This document shows positions 8,291 through 17,230 of a stretch of DNA of 64,000 nt, one piece after another. Source of the stretch: GCA-003244245 sp050699875 (lineage in GTDB: Bacteria; Actinomycetota; Actinomycetes; Mycobacteriales; Pseudonocardiaceae); assembly GCA_050699875.1 (NCBI GenBank), contig JBOHFX010000132.1, forward strand, positions 3,469 to 67,468. The letters run 5' to 3'. The stretch's first letter is position 1, and each line of letters begins with the position of its first letter. The position numbers and the translations under genes were made by a program. The notes below the pieces were generated by a model. It did not search any database and had not been told where the DNA came from. It saw only the letters and a list, made by a program, of their open reading frames with translations.

Positions 8291-9556
8291 CTAATTAGTC
8301 AACCCGGGGAGGGCTCGGAACAGCTGTACGGGGCCGGTTCCTGGGCACACCATGACCTCTGGATCTGTCGCGGCCAGCCATACCGATTCCCCGCGCCGCA
8401 CCTTGACGCTGTCCCCTTCCATGGAGCGCAACTCCGCCGAGCCCTGGGTGCACAACAGGATCTGTGGCGACGGGCTGCGCAGGTATACCGGTGACGCCTC
8501 ACCGGGCACCCACTCCAACCGCATCAACTGGAACTCCTCGGCCGGGGTGATGTAGGCGATTTCGTGCGGGCCGACCGGTTCACCGTCTTGCAGGCGCAGC
8601 TCGCCATAGGAGAAATCCAAGACCCGCAGCAGCTCGGGAACGTCCACGTGTTTGGCGGTCAGACCACCACGCAGCACGTTGTCAGAGTTGGCGCTGATCT
8701 CCACTGCGGTGCCCCGCAGATAGGTATGGAGATTACCGGCGGGTAAGTACATTGCTTGTCCCGGAGCAAGGACGATGCGGTTGAGCAGCAAAGCTGCGAG
8801 CACCCCGACATCTCCCGGGTACGCCTCGGCCAGCTCCAGCACTACCCGGCACTCGTCCCGATGATCACCATCGCGAGTTCTCGGGCCGCTTCGCCCGTCG
8901 GAATGCGCGGTGCGGTGCAGCAGCGCGATGCACGCATCCAGGATTGCTGCCAGCAGCGTCTCCACCGCGGGTTGAGGCATCGTGATCCAGGTGGTGAACA
9001 GGGCGCGTAGTCCGTCGTCGTTGGGTTCGGCCGCGAGCAGGGCGCGGTAGGGCGCAAGTGGTGGCGTGTCCAACGCGATGAACAACTCCACAGTGCGGAT
9101 CGGGTCGCGAAAGCCGGCTAATGCATGAAACTCGGTGAGGGCGCAGATCAGTTCGGGTTTGTGGTTGGGATCGGTGTAGTTGCGTTCCGAGGCATCCCGG
9201 GGAGTTCCCCGGGCCTCCTCGCGGGCGAACCCCTCGGCCGCCTGCGCCGCGGACGGATGGGCCTGCAAACTCAGCGGCTCCTCGGCGGCGAGCACCTTCA
9301 GCAGGAACGGCAACCGGCCACCCCAGCGCTGTGCACAGCGGGTACCAAGGTGGCGATCCGGGTCAGCGCCGAGGGCTTCCAGCAGAGAGGTTTGGGCGCC
9401 GTCTGCGTGCAGCAGCACCGACGGGTCCGCCGGATGCGCACCCAGCCACAGCTCCGCCTGGGGGTGCGGGGCGGGAATCGGATCACCGAGCAACTCCGCG
9501 ATCGCAGTCCGGGAACCCCATGCGTAAGGCCGAACCGCGTTGCGCAACAGCTCCAC
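8291..9556 (-). CDS. manA: Mannose-6-phosphate isomerase
   Basis: This zinc enzyme interconverts fructose-6-phosphate and mannose-6-phosphate, the entry to GDP-mannose and cell-wall mannolipids. The GTG start (9554-9556, VELLRNAVRPYAWGS) has GGGAGG just upstream and gives 421 residues. Zinc-ligand motifs are visible in LSLQAHPS, NHKPELICALTEF and the LPAGNLHTYL segment near residue 290. It is the first of a run of mannose genes (TobH-like gene, Trm112-like gene, phosphomannomutase) in the same order as Mycobacterium Rv3255c-Rv3257c. Confidence 0.94.
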   Translation of the reverse strand: MELLRNAVRPYAWGSRTAIAELLGDPIPAPHPQAELWLGAHPADPSVLLHADGAQTSLLEALGADPDRHLGTRCAQRWGGRLPFLLKVLAAEEPLSLQAHPSAAQAAEGFAREEARGTPRDASERNYTDPNHKPELICALTEFHALAGFRDPIRTVELFIALDTPPLAPYRALLAAEPNDDGLRALFTTWITMPQPAVETLLAAILDACIALLHRTAHSDGRSGPRTRDGDHRDECRVVLELAEAYPGDVGVLAALLLNRIVLAPGQAMYLPAGNLHTYLRGTAVEISANSDNVLRGGLTAKHVDVPELLRVLDFSYGELRLQDGEPVGPHEIAYITPAEEFQLMRLEWVPGEASPVYLRSPSPQILLCTQGSAELRSMEGDSVKVRRGESVWLAATDPEVMVCPGTGPVQLFRALPGLTN

Positions 9557-9597
9557 GACCCCTCCCTTAACACCCAGGCATCCGGTCATCCGATCGC

Positions 9598-10764
9598 CTA
9601 CCCGGTCGAGTCGATGCGACCCGGCCCGCCCAACACGCCCCGACTCAGCCCTAAGTACAGCGCAGTGAAGTCGAACCGTAGGGCCAGCACCGCAGCGGCA
9701 CACGCAGCGGCTCCGGGATCGCTCGGGCGCACCATCAGCTCCTCGTCGGCAGTTACCACATCGGCGCTGGGCAACGCATCCAACGCCGCGGCGCGCTCAG
9801 GCTCGTTGCTGTGGTCGGCGAGCACACCGAGCAACACCGGCCGCGCCGCCGGCATACCACCGCGCTGCGGCAGACCCTCGATATGATCCCGGAGCGGATC
9901 TTGGAATGGATCGCTGAACACCTCGGCCTCGCCGCCGGCCCGGAGTGCCTCCTGACGCAGCACCGGCAGCGTGGCCACCTCATGAAAGCCCGCAGCATGC
10001 GCCACCACTCCGGCGTGAGCGGCAAGGGATCCCGCGCAGTGCCCGGCCACTGCAGTGGCCACCGGATCGGTGCCCCACAACAGCGGAATTCGCCCGGTCA
10101 ACCGCAACGCCAACGACTTGGCGGGGTTGACGAACGATTCATGAGCGACGTGGTCGCGCTCGGCTTCCCGGTCCAGCTCACCGGCCAGCACTTCCGGGTC
10201 AATGGCCAGCAGTCCCAAGGTGTCCAGCAACAACAGGCCGGCGGTGAGGATGCGTGGCAACACCAGCCCCGGCGGGACCTCAACCCGGGGCACGAGCAGC
10301 ACCGATCGACCTGCGGCCGCGGCCGCTACCGGGCCGTCGGCAGGCGCGGTGAGCACCATCTGGGCTCCGCGGCTGAGCGCGCGGTCAATGCCCTCCGCCA
10401 GCTCATGATCGCCGGGGTCGGTGGTGTTGGCGAGCACGATGTCCAGCGCGCCGACCCACAGGGGTACCGAGCGCGCCGTCACCACCGGCACCGGACAGGT
10501 GGGTCCGAGCAACGCGAGCAGCAGCGGTGCGGCGGCCGCTGCCGCCCCCGGCCGGGTGAGCAACACCAGCGCGCGTGGACGTTCCCCGGCCAGCCGCCGC
10601 AAACCGGCTTCCTCCGCCGCGGAGGCCGTAGAGCGGACCAGGGCCCCCGCAGTGGCCGCAGCGCGCAGCAGCCCACCGGTGTCGCTGGCCTCCAGCCGCT
10701 CGGGGTCATCGAGCAGGTCGTCGGCACCGTGACTTGGGTGAAATCCACCACGGTCGGGTTGCAT
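9598..10764 (-). CDS. TobH-like SIS-domain protein
   Basis: A 388-residue protein in the position of mycobacterial Rv3256c, between manA and the phosphomannomutase. It resembles the TobH / bifunctional phosphoglucose/phosphomannose isomerase-like family with a SIS sugar-phosphate fold. Visible are an N-terminal acidic DDLLDDPERLEA segment, an Ala-rich Rossmann-like middle, and a second lobe with GRIPLLWGTDPVATAVAGH, where SIS proteins place a sugar-phosphate loop. Its biochemical role is not established. Location argues for mannose or glucose phosphate metabolism. It ends 41 bp before manA. Confidence 0.75.
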   Translation of the reverse strand: MQPDRGGFHPSHGADDLLDDPERLEASDTGGLLRAAATAGALVRSTASAAEEAGLRRLAGERPRALVLLTRPGAAAAAAPLLLALLGPTCPVPVVTARSVPLWVGALDIVLANTTDPGDHELAEGIDRALSRGAQMVLTAPADGPVAAAAAGRSVLLVPRVEVPPGLVLPRILTAGLLLLDTLGLLAIDPEVLAGELDREAERDHVAHESFVNPAKSLALRLTGRIPLLWGTDPVATAVAGHCAGSLAAHAGVVAHAAGFHEVATLPVLRQEALRAGGEAEVFSDPFQDPLRDHIEGLPQRGGMPAARPVLLGVLADHSNEPERAAALDALPSADVVTADEELMVRPSDPGAAACAAAVLALRFDFTALYLGLSRGVLGGPGRIDSTG

Positions 10765-10769
10765 CGCCG

Positions 10770-11006
10770 TTAGCCCTCACCGCTGCTGCCTGCGGCGGCA
10801 TCACTGGAGGCCGGGCCGGTACCAGGAAGCGCTTCATCGAGCAGCAGCACCGGGATGCCGTCGGTCACCGGGAAGCTGCGCCCGCACGCGGTGCAGGTCA
10901 ACGCCTCAGCCTCGGGGTCGGCAGCAGTGCCGCTGCGCAGCTCGGCATGCTCTGGGCACGGGCACGCCAAGATCTCCAGCAGCTGAGGGTCCAAGTCCAC
11001 GGCCAT
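10770..11006 (-). CDS. Trm112-family small protein
   Basis: A 78-residue zinc-ribbon-like protein starting MAVDLDPQLLEILACPCPEH, with an AGGAGG ribosome site just upstream (ATG 11004-11006). The CPCPEH and CTACGRSFPVTDGIPVLL segments are the Trm112/YcaR signature: two CxxC-like pairs and a DGIPVLL tail. Eukaryotic and archaeal Trm112 activates methyltransferases; in actinobacteria the role is unknown. It stands between the TobH-like gene and the phosphomannomutase gene and is co-directional with them. Confidence 0.85.
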   Translation of the reverse strand: MAVDLDPQLLEILACPCPEHAELRSGTAADPEAEALTCTACGRSFPVTDGIPVLLLDEALPGTGPASSDAAAGSSGEG

Positions 11007-11056
11007 CGTCGTCCTCCTCAGTCCTCGAGCGGGGTTGGTAGCTCGTGAAGGCCACC

Positions 11057-12469
11057 TCATCCGCTGGTGGCGGTACTTGAAGGGCTACCAACCTCGCGTA
11101 CCAGCGCCAGCACCTCGTCGCGCAACGCCTCCACCGCTGCGGTATCGCGCGCCTCGACGTTCAGGCGAAGCAGCGGCTCGGTGTTTGACGGTCGCAGGTT
11201 GAACCATGAACCGTCGGGAAACCGTACGGTGAGGCCGTCGAGCTCGTCGAGTTGGACGCCGTCCCGGGCGGCGAACCGCTGCCGCACTGCCTCCATCCGG
11301 CCGCGCTGGTCGTCGACCGTGGAATTGATCTCACCGGATGCCGCGTAGCGGCTGAACTCGGCCATCAGCGCCGACAGCGGACACGGTTGCCGGCCTAGTG
11401 CAGCGAGTACGTGCAGCGCGGCAAGCATCCCGGAGTCAGCCCGCCAGAAACTGCGGAAATAGTAGTGCGCGGAATGCTCACCACCGAAGATCGCCCCGGT
11501 TTCCGCCATCCGCTGCTTGATGAACGAGTGGCCGACCCGGGTGCGCACCGGCCGCCCGCCGTGCTCGGCGACGATCTCCGGTACGGCCTGTGAGGTGATC
11601 AAGTTGTAGATCACTGCGGCGCCCGGCTCGGTGGCCAGCTCCCGGGTGGCGACCAGGGCGGTGATGGCGCTCGGGCTCACCGGCTCGCCGCGCTCGTCAA
11701 CCACGAAGCAGCGGTCGGCGTCGCCATCGAAAGCCAGCCCCAGATCGGCGCCGTGCTGGCGCACGGCCGCCTGCAGGTCCACCAGGTTCGCCGGATCCAG
11801 CGGGTTGGCCTCGTGATTGGGGAAGTTTCCATCCAGCTCGAAGAACAGCGGAATGATGTGCAGCGGCAGTCCCTGGACAACGGCGGGCACGGTGTAACCA
11901 CCCATCCCGTTGCCGGCGTCCACAACGACTCGCAGCGGTCGGATCGCAGCGAGGTCGACCAGGGAGCGCAGGTACTCTGCATAGTCGTTGAGCATGTCCC
12001 GGCGAGTGACAACGCCACCTCCCGGCCCCGGCTCGATGCCACGCTCGACCCCGACCCGGATCTCTTCCAGCCCGCTGTCCTGCCCGACCGGTACGGCACC
12101 GGCCCGGCAGAGTTTGATGCCGTTGTAGCGGGCCGGGTTGTGGCTTGCGGTGAATACCGCGCCCGGCATCCCGAGCCGGCCGGAGGCGAAATAGAGCATG
12201 TCGGTACTGGCCAAACCGACTGAGATGACGTCGAGGCCGCGACTGGTTACGCCCTGGGTGAAGGCAGCTGCCAGGCCGGGTGAAGAGTCCCGCATGTCGT
12301 GCCCGACGACCACCGCCCGCGGGTCGGTGGTGCCATCGGTCGCGCCGTCACTGCGCCCGATGAGGTCGGCGAAAGCCGCGCCGATGTCGTGCACCACACC
12401 GGAGTCCAACTGGTCGCCGACGATGCCCCGGATGTCGTAGGCCTTGACTATCGCTGACAAGTCGGCCAC
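11057..12469 (-). CDS. manB: Phosphomannomutase/phosphoglucomutase
   Basis: This enzyme converts mannose-6-phosphate to mannose-1-phosphate for GDP-mannose. The GTG at 12467-12469 (VADLSAIVKAYDIRG) follows AAGGGA and gives 470 residues; a longer reading has no support. The phosphoserine loop is VFTASHNPARYNG, the metal loop DGDADRC, the sugar loop GGEHSAHYYF, and the phosphate loop RPSNTEPLLRLN, in the standard order of the alpha-D-phosphohexomutase family. It matches Rv3257c in position. Confidence 0.95.
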   Translation of the reverse strand: MADLSAIVKAYDIRGIVGDQLDSGVVHDIGAAFADLIGRSDGATDGTTDPRAVVVGHDMRDSSPGLAAAFTQGVTSRGLDVISVGLASTDMLYFASGRLGMPGAVFTASHNPARYNGIKLCRAGAVPVGQDSGLEEIRVGVERGIEPGPGGGVVTRRDMLNDYAEYLRSLVDLAAIRPLRVVVDAGNGMGGYTVPAVVQGLPLHIIPLFFELDGNFPNHEANPLDPANLVDLQAAVRQHGADLGLAFDGDADRCFVVDERGEPVSPSAITALVATRELATEPGAAVIYNLITSQAVPEIVAEHGGRPVRTRVGHSFIKQRMAETGAIFGGEHSAHYYFRSFWRADSGMLAALHVLAALGRQPCPLSALMAEFSRYAASGEINSTVDDQRGRMEAVRQRFAARDGVQLDELDGLTVRFPDGSWFNLRPSNTEPLLRLNVEARDTAAVEALRDEVLALVREVGSPSSTATSG

Positions 12470-12603
12470 AGCTGTCCCTTCGTCGGTTGAGGACCCTCGA
12501 GTCCAACAGGCGGCGCGCAACGAGCCTATCTGCGCGGCCACCACTCCTGCCGGAACGCAAGCACGGCGGACCCCGCCGGCGGAGAAGGCGGCAGGCGGCG
12601 AGT

Positions 12604-12969
12604 TCAGTCGTCGGCCGGGTCTGGCAGCACCCTCAGATGACCGCGGCGACCACCGCCGTTTGCCGAAACGGCAAGGCTGAGATCGGCGGGACGGTCCGCT
12701 CGGCCGGCCTCCCGTACCGCTTCGGCCAACGCTGTGAGGTCGTCCGCCGACGGCTCGGGTTCGGCGAATTCACCATCATGACGCACGACGTCCCAGCCTC
12801 GTGGAGCGGTTAACCGAAGCGCATGCCGCTCGCACAAGTCGTAGGAGTGCGGCTCGCTGTAGGTGGCCAGGGGGCCCACCACGGCGGTGGAGTCGGCGTA
12901 GACGAAGGTGAGCGTGGCAACCGCCGGGCCTGTGCACCCGGTCTTCGAGCACCGCCGCACGCTGCGCAC
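12604..12969 (-). CDS. DUF3499 family protein
   Basis: A 121-residue actinobacterial protein matching the Rv3258c family. It begins MRSVRRCSKTGCTGPAVATL, with a Cys pair, then CERHALRLTAPRGWDVVRH, which adds another Cys-His pair, so it may bind zinc. The C-terminus is charged and variable. Function is unknown; it sits next to the phosphomannomutase gene and is divergent from the Rv3259-like gene. Confidence 0.88.
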   Translation of the reverse strand: MRSVRRCSKTGCTGPAVATLTFVYADSTAVVGPLATYSEPHSYDLCERHALRLTAPRGWDVVRHDGEFAEPEPSADDLTALAEAVREAGRADRPADLSLAVSANGGGRRGHLRVLPDPADD

Positions 12970-13059
12970 GGCCGGACGATAGCGCGTGGCGGCCCGCCGA
13001 GCGCAGCAGGCGCGCGGAGGACCCCGCTGACCGGTGCACTGTCGGCGTAGTCTCGACAG

Positions 13060-13545
13060 ATGACGGTGACCCGGTCAACCCGCTCGCGCCTGCGCACGCG
13101 CCGGGACCGGCGCGGTCGCGGGATTCGTGGATTGCTGTACCCCGCCACGCTGCCCGCAGCTCGCAGCCCTGCGGAACGGTTCGACGCCATCGTGCTGGAT
13201 GCCCTCGAACCGATCGACTCGCGCTGGCACGCTGAGCTCGACAAGCTCGATGTCGCCGTCGACGAGGTGCCAGAGGTCACTGACTGCGATCCGGCCACGG
13301 TCACCTGGGGCAGTGACGTCGTGGAGGACGGCAAGGTGCCGCTGGCGCGCCTGGTCCCAGCCGGGGTAGACGGGGCCGGCCTACCGACTCGTGCCCGCAT
13401 CGTGCTCTACCGACGACCGCTGGAGACTCGGGCGGGCAACGGTGGTGACCTGTCCGACCTCATCCACGAAGTGCTGGTCGAACAGGTCGCGAGCTATCTG
13501 GGTCGCGATCCGAATAGCATCGACGGCCCAGCCGAGGCGGGCTGA
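13060..13545 (+). CDS. Zincin-like metallopeptidase family protein (Rv3259-like)
   Basis: A 161-residue protein of the actinobacterial family next to whiB2. The family (zincin-like, DUF1025) usually has an HExxH helix. Here the equivalent helix reads LSDLIHEVLVEQVASYLG: the first His and Glu are present but the second His is replaced by Gln, so zinc hydrolysis is doubtful. The N-terminus is Arg-rich and low complexity (TRSRLRTRRDRRGRG). It is transcribed divergently from the DUF3499 gene, as in mycobacteria. Confidence 0.8.
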   Translation: MTVTRSTRSRLRTRRDRRGRGIRGLLYPATLPAARSPAERFDAIVLDALEPIDSRWHAELDKLDVAVDEVPEVTDCDPATVTWGSDVVEDGKVPLARLVPAGVDGAGLPTRARIVLYRRPLETRAGNGGDLSDLIHEVLVEQVASYLGRDPNSIDGPAEAG

Positions 13546-13558
13546 CCATCGCGACCGG

Positions 13559-15802
13559 CTACCGCTTGGAGCGCCGCCTGGATGGCACCGCGGTACCCAC
13601 AACCAGCAGGAGTAAAGCGCCCTGGATCATCAACAGCGTGGTCCGGGTGACGTCCGAGCGGACCACCCGAACCTCTGCCGACGTACCCCGAACCGGCACC
13701 GCGACGTGATGCCCCCAACCTCGTACCACCGGCACCGGGCGGCCGTTGACGCTGGCCTGCCAGCCCGGCTCGTCGTTGGCCGCAACCACCAGCAATCTGC
13801 CCTCGGCACCGGGCGCGACTTGCACTGCCACCCGCGGCGGCGCAGCGGGCGCCAGGACTCCGCTTACCCCCGGCTCGATGGGTGGAGCAGCGCCGGTGCG
13901 CGCCTGGCCGGCCAACGCGGGGCCCAACAGCTCCGCGCCCGGCACTGGACGTACGACACGTAACACCGGCCTGCCGTCGGCGGTCGGGGGCGCGGCCTGG
14001 GCCAATGACCCAGCTGCGGCGAGGGCTCTGGCCCCTTGCGCGGCCGTAGGCAACACGACGAACTGCACCCCGCTGGCCGCCACGTCGGCGATCGCAGCGG
14101 AGGTCTCGCCGGGTTGACCGGCCTGCAGCGCAGCTGCCACCCGCTCTAGCCGGACCCCGGTGGCCCGCAACGGGGCGATGTCATCGTCACCGAAACGCGC
14201 GGTACGCGACCTGGTCAGCCGCACCGGCTCACCCTTGGTGCCTACCACCAGCACGGAGGTACCGGCCCTGGCCAGCTCTGCGGCCAACGAAGGAGCCAAC
14301 ACCGGCAGACCAGCCGGTGGACCAGCGGTGAGCGGACCGCTGGCGCCCACCGATACGGCCGCGACCGCCAACACGGCTACTCCCACCCATGGGGTGATCG
14401 ACAACGGCCGAGCCCACCGCGCTTGACTCTTCTGGGCTCGATTCCCGTGGTTCCGAGCCCACGGGAGACCTGCCCATCGCCGAGTCGGCTCGCTGGTACG
14501 GGCCGCCAGCAGCACGATCAACAGCAACCCACAGCCCGCTAACAGCAGCGCACCCCCGGTGAATCCCGGACGGGGATCACCGCCGACCAGTGGCCGCATC
14601 GGCAGCCGGATCAGCAGCGCCGCCGTAGCGACGCCGAGCACCACCAAACTCAGACCCGGCAGCATCGACCAGGAGGGTCGTGCGACCAGTGCGACCAGTG
14701 CCGCCACCACCACAAGCGCGCCAACCCACGGTAGGGCACCCGCTCCACCAGGGTCCAACGCGAGCAGATGAAGCCAACCCGGCGCCTGCTCGGGCACCAC
14801 TGCCCCCACCCCGTGCAGCAGCACCGCAGGACGTTGGATCACCACCGCTGGCCATGGCATGAGCAGCCCCAGCGGCAGCAACACCACCGCGAACAGCCCG
14901 ATCGCCCGGCGCGGCGTCGGCACTCGGGGAGCCGGTACGACCACGAAGCCGATGAGGACCACCGCCAGCAGCAGCAGGTGCAGCAGCGGCGCGAAGGCAC
15001 CGATCAAGGACACGCCGAGCGCGGTGGCAGCGGCGGTAGACAACCAACCGCCGGATCGCCGGACCGCTCCACCGCGTAGCACCGAATCGATACCGGCCAG
15101 CACGAGCGGAAGGAGCAGGTAAGCCATCACGACGTCCACCCGGCCCTGCGCCAGCCCGGCGATCGCCGGCGGAAGCAACGCGTATCCGGCGGCGGCCAGG
15201 GCGCGACGCTTAGGGCTGACCGGCAGTGCCCGGGTGGCCCGGTAGGCAGAAAGGGCGGCCAGCGGCAGCGCGGCCAGCAGCAGCAGCGACACCGCGACAG
15301 CTGCGGATCCGACCGGCAGGCCGAGCACGCCGAGCACGGCCAGCGCCGCCGGCGCGGGCGCCGCGCTTCCGCCGCCGACCGGATGCCAGGATGCCAGGTA
15401 GGCCGACCAGATCTGACCCAGGGTGTCCACCGGAAGCAGCCGGCCGCCTGCCAAGTCCCATCCGAGCCGGTGGCGGTTGAGCAACACCGCGAGCACTGCC
15501 ATCGTCGCGGTGAGCAGCGCCGGCGGAGAGAGCAGGAACTTGCGGATGCGGGTACCGATCCCGGCGTCCATCAACGTCAGCGCACTTGGATCGCTACCGT
15601 TCGTGGTGTTCTGCGTGGTTCTGGTGTCGGTTTGCCTGGGCAGCGGCGAGGGTCGGGGCCGGGTTCGGGTTGTGGAAGTGCGCAAACCTCCCGCGGGCGC
15701 GGCATCGTGGGCATCGACGGCATAGTCATCGACAGGGCGGTCATCGGCTAGGCGGTCAACGGCAGGGCCATCACCGGCGGGTGTCCCAGCAGTCCGCGAC
15801 AC
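13559..15802 (-). CDS. Polytopic membrane protein beside whiB
   Basis: A 747-residue membrane protein with a GTG start (15800-15802) preceded by GGGAGGAG. Residues 1-80 are Asp/Thr/Pro-rich and cytosolic in character. About 11-12 hydrophobic helices follow from about residue 90 to 460, then a long soluble domain and one last helix before a basic tail (RRRSKR). In related actinomycetes this locus holds a large protein with an N-terminal GT2 glycosyltransferase domain followed by such a membrane part. Here no GT2 motif is visible, so only the membrane half appears to be present. Function unassigned; cell-envelope glycan assembly is an inference from location. Confidence 0.75.
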   Translation of the reverse strand: MSRTAGTPAGDGPAVDRLADDRPVDDYAVDAHDAAPAGGLRTSTTRTRPRPSPLPRQTDTRTTQNTTNGSDPSALTLMDAGIGTRIRKFLLSPPALLTATMAVLAVLLNRHRLGWDLAGGRLLPVDTLGQIWSAYLASWHPVGGGSAAPAPAALAVLGVLGLPVGSAAVAVSLLLLAALPLAALSAYRATRALPVSPKRRALAAAGYALLPPAIAGLAQGRVDVVMAYLLLPLVLAGIDSVLRGGAVRRSGGWLSTAAATALGVSLIGAFAPLLHLLLLAVVLIGFVVVPAPRVPTPRRAIGLFAVVLLPLGLLMPWPAVVIQRPAVLLHGVGAVVPEQAPGWLHLLALDPGGAGALPWVGALVVVAALVALVARPSWSMLPGLSLVVLGVATAALLIRLPMRPLVGGDPRPGFTGGALLLAGCGLLLIVLLAARTSEPTRRWAGLPWARNHGNRAQKSQARWARPLSITPWVGVAVLAVAAVSVGASGPLTAGPPAGLPVLAPSLAAELARAGTSVLVVGTKGEPVRLTRSRTARFGDDDIAPLRATGVRLERVAAALQAGQPGETSAAIADVAASGVQFVVLPTAAQGARALAAAGSLAQAAPPTADGRPVLRVVRPVPGAELLGPALAGQARTGAAPPIEPGVSGVLAPAAPPRVAVQVAPGAEGRLLVVAANDEPGWQASVNGRPVPVVRGWGHHVAVPVRGTSAEVRVVRSDVTRTTLLMIQGALLLLVVGTAVPSRRRSKR

Positions 15803-15886
15803 ACCGACTCCTCCCGTCCATCCCTGTTCGTGGGGGCCACACGGTAACGTCCCCCGGCAAGCAGCGCGGCCTCCGGGGAGCGGCCG

Positions 15887-16189
15887 TCAGATGACGCGGC
15901 GTTTCAGCCTGCGGCGCTCTCTTTCGGACAATCCGCCCCAAATGCCGAACCGCTCATCAAACGCCAGTGCATATTCGAGGCATTCCGCCCGGACTTCGCA
16001 ACTTCCACAAATGCGTTTCGCCTCCCGAGTGGACCCACCCTTTTCGGGAAAGAACGCTTCCGGATCGGTTTGCGCACACAGCGCGCGCTCCTGCCAGTCG
16101 TGCTGATCAAGCTCGTCGAGCAGATTCCAGCGATCCCCCTGCTGCTCGACCCCCCCGTTCGCGGGCCACCTACCGTCTGTCTCATCCAT
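15887..16189 (-). CDS. whiB2: WhiB2/WhmD-type iron-sulfur regulator
   Basis: A 100-residue WhiB-like transcription regulator that carries a [4Fe-4S] cluster and controls septation. The ATG start (16187-16189, MDETDGRW) is preferred over upstream alternatives. Four cluster cysteines are visible: one in RALCAQTDPEAFFPEK and three in RICGSCEVRAEC. The GIWGG turn and basic tail ERERRRLKRRVI are the DNA-contact region. Location beside the Rv3259-like gene and fbiA points to the WhiB2 subgroup. Confidence 0.92.
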   Translation of the reverse strand: MDETDGRWPANGGVEQQGDRWNLLDELDQHDWQERALCAQTDPEAFFPEKGGSTREAKRICGSCEVRAECLEYALAFDERFGIWGGLSERERRRLKRRVI

Positions 16190-16328
16190 GGCGGTCCGCC
16201 CTCCTCGCCATAGAGCTGCCTCCCCGGTTCGCCGCCTCCCCGGGCTGTGGCCGGAGAATAACAAGTCTGTGATTACACCCCTGTCATCGGGGATGCAACT
16301 TATCTGACCTCCCGAGGCCGCCTGCGCA

Positions 16329-16348
16329 GCGTGTCGGCGTTGACACGC
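16329..16348. promoter_or_regulatory. GTGTC-N6-GACAC inverted repeat between whiB2 and peptidase gene
   Basis: A perfect 7-bp inverted repeat GCGTGTC-N6-GACACGC lies in the divergent promoter region, 140 bp upstream of whiB2 and 45 bp upstream of the peptidase gene. GACAC is the known core recognised by the sporulation regulator WhiA, and whiB2-type genes belong to the same developmental regulon. Assignment as a WhiA site is an inference from the core alone. Confidence 0.4.
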
Positions 16349-16392
16349 CGCGTAGCCACCGTTGTTACCCCCACAGGTGCGCCAGGACGCCA

Positions 16393-17160
16393 GTGAGCAA
16401 GAGTGAGCTGGTGCGTGCCACTGCCCTGGCTCCTAGCCCGCTGTTCCTGCTGTTGGTCGCGGCCACCGTGGCTGGCGGCGCGCTTGCAGGGTTGACCACC
16501 GGCACGGCCCGCACCGCGGGCGTCGTGCTCCTGGTTCTCGGCGGGTGGGCGGTCGCACTGTGCCTGCACGAGTTCGGGCACGCCCTGACGGCCTACCGGG
16601 GCGGCGACCGTTCGGTGCGCGCCAAGGGATACCTCACGCTGGACATCCGCCGCTACACCGACCCCGTGATGTCGCTGCTGTTGCCACTGGCGCTGCTGGC
16701 TCTGGGCGGGATCCCGCTACCCGGCGGTGCCGTGTGGATCAACCGGGCCGCGCTGCGTTCCCGAGCGATCGCCTCGGCGGTGTCGCTGGCCGGTCCGCTG
16801 ACCAACCTGGTGTTGGGCGCCGCGCTCACCGCTGTGGTCGTCACCATGAGCCTTCCGGACGGCCTAGCAGCGGGCTTGTCCTACTTGGCGCTGGTGCAGG
16901 TGCTCGCGTTCGTGCTCAACATCCTGCCGGTGCCGGGGCTGGACGGGTTCGGCGCTCTGGAGCCCTACCTGCCGGTCCAGGTGCGCCGCTTCGCCGGCAA
17001 CCTCGGCTGGTACGCGCCCTTGCTGCTGTTCGTGCTGATCATCGGCGTGCCCGCAGTGGGAAATGCATTGTTCACCGCCGGCTTCACGGTCTTCGCTGCC
17101 CTCGGCGGCGATCCGTTTGCTGCGGCTGCGGGCCTACGGGAGTTCCTGTTTTGGCGTTGA
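16393..17160 (+). CDS. M50-family (site-2 protease-like) membrane peptidase
   Basis: A 255-residue intramembrane zinc peptidase homologue with a GTG start. The first catalytic helix has HEFGH at residues 59-63 (CLHEFGHALTAYRGG), and a later helix has NILPVPGLDGFG, where the Asp completes the zinc site. Five or six membrane helices are predicted by hydrophobicity. There is no PDZ domain. The substrate is unknown. It is divergent from whiB2. Confidence 0.85.
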   Translation: MSKSELVRATALAPSPLFLLLVAATVAGGALAGLTTGTARTAGVVLLVLGGWAVALCLHEFGHALTAYRGGDRSVRAKGYLTLDIRRYTDPVMSLLLPLALLALGGIPLPGGAVWINRAALRSRAIASAVSLAGPLTNLVLGAALTAVVVTMSLPDGLAAGLSYLALVQVLAFVLNILPVPGLDGFGALEPYLPVQVRRFAGNLGWYAPLLLFVLIIGVPAVGNALFTAGFTVFAALGGDPFAAAAGLREFLFWR

Positions 17161-17230
17161 CACGTTATGTCGGCATCCGACTAACGTCGAAGTACGGTGG
17201 ATACTAGTCGGGGACAGCAAGGACACGGGG

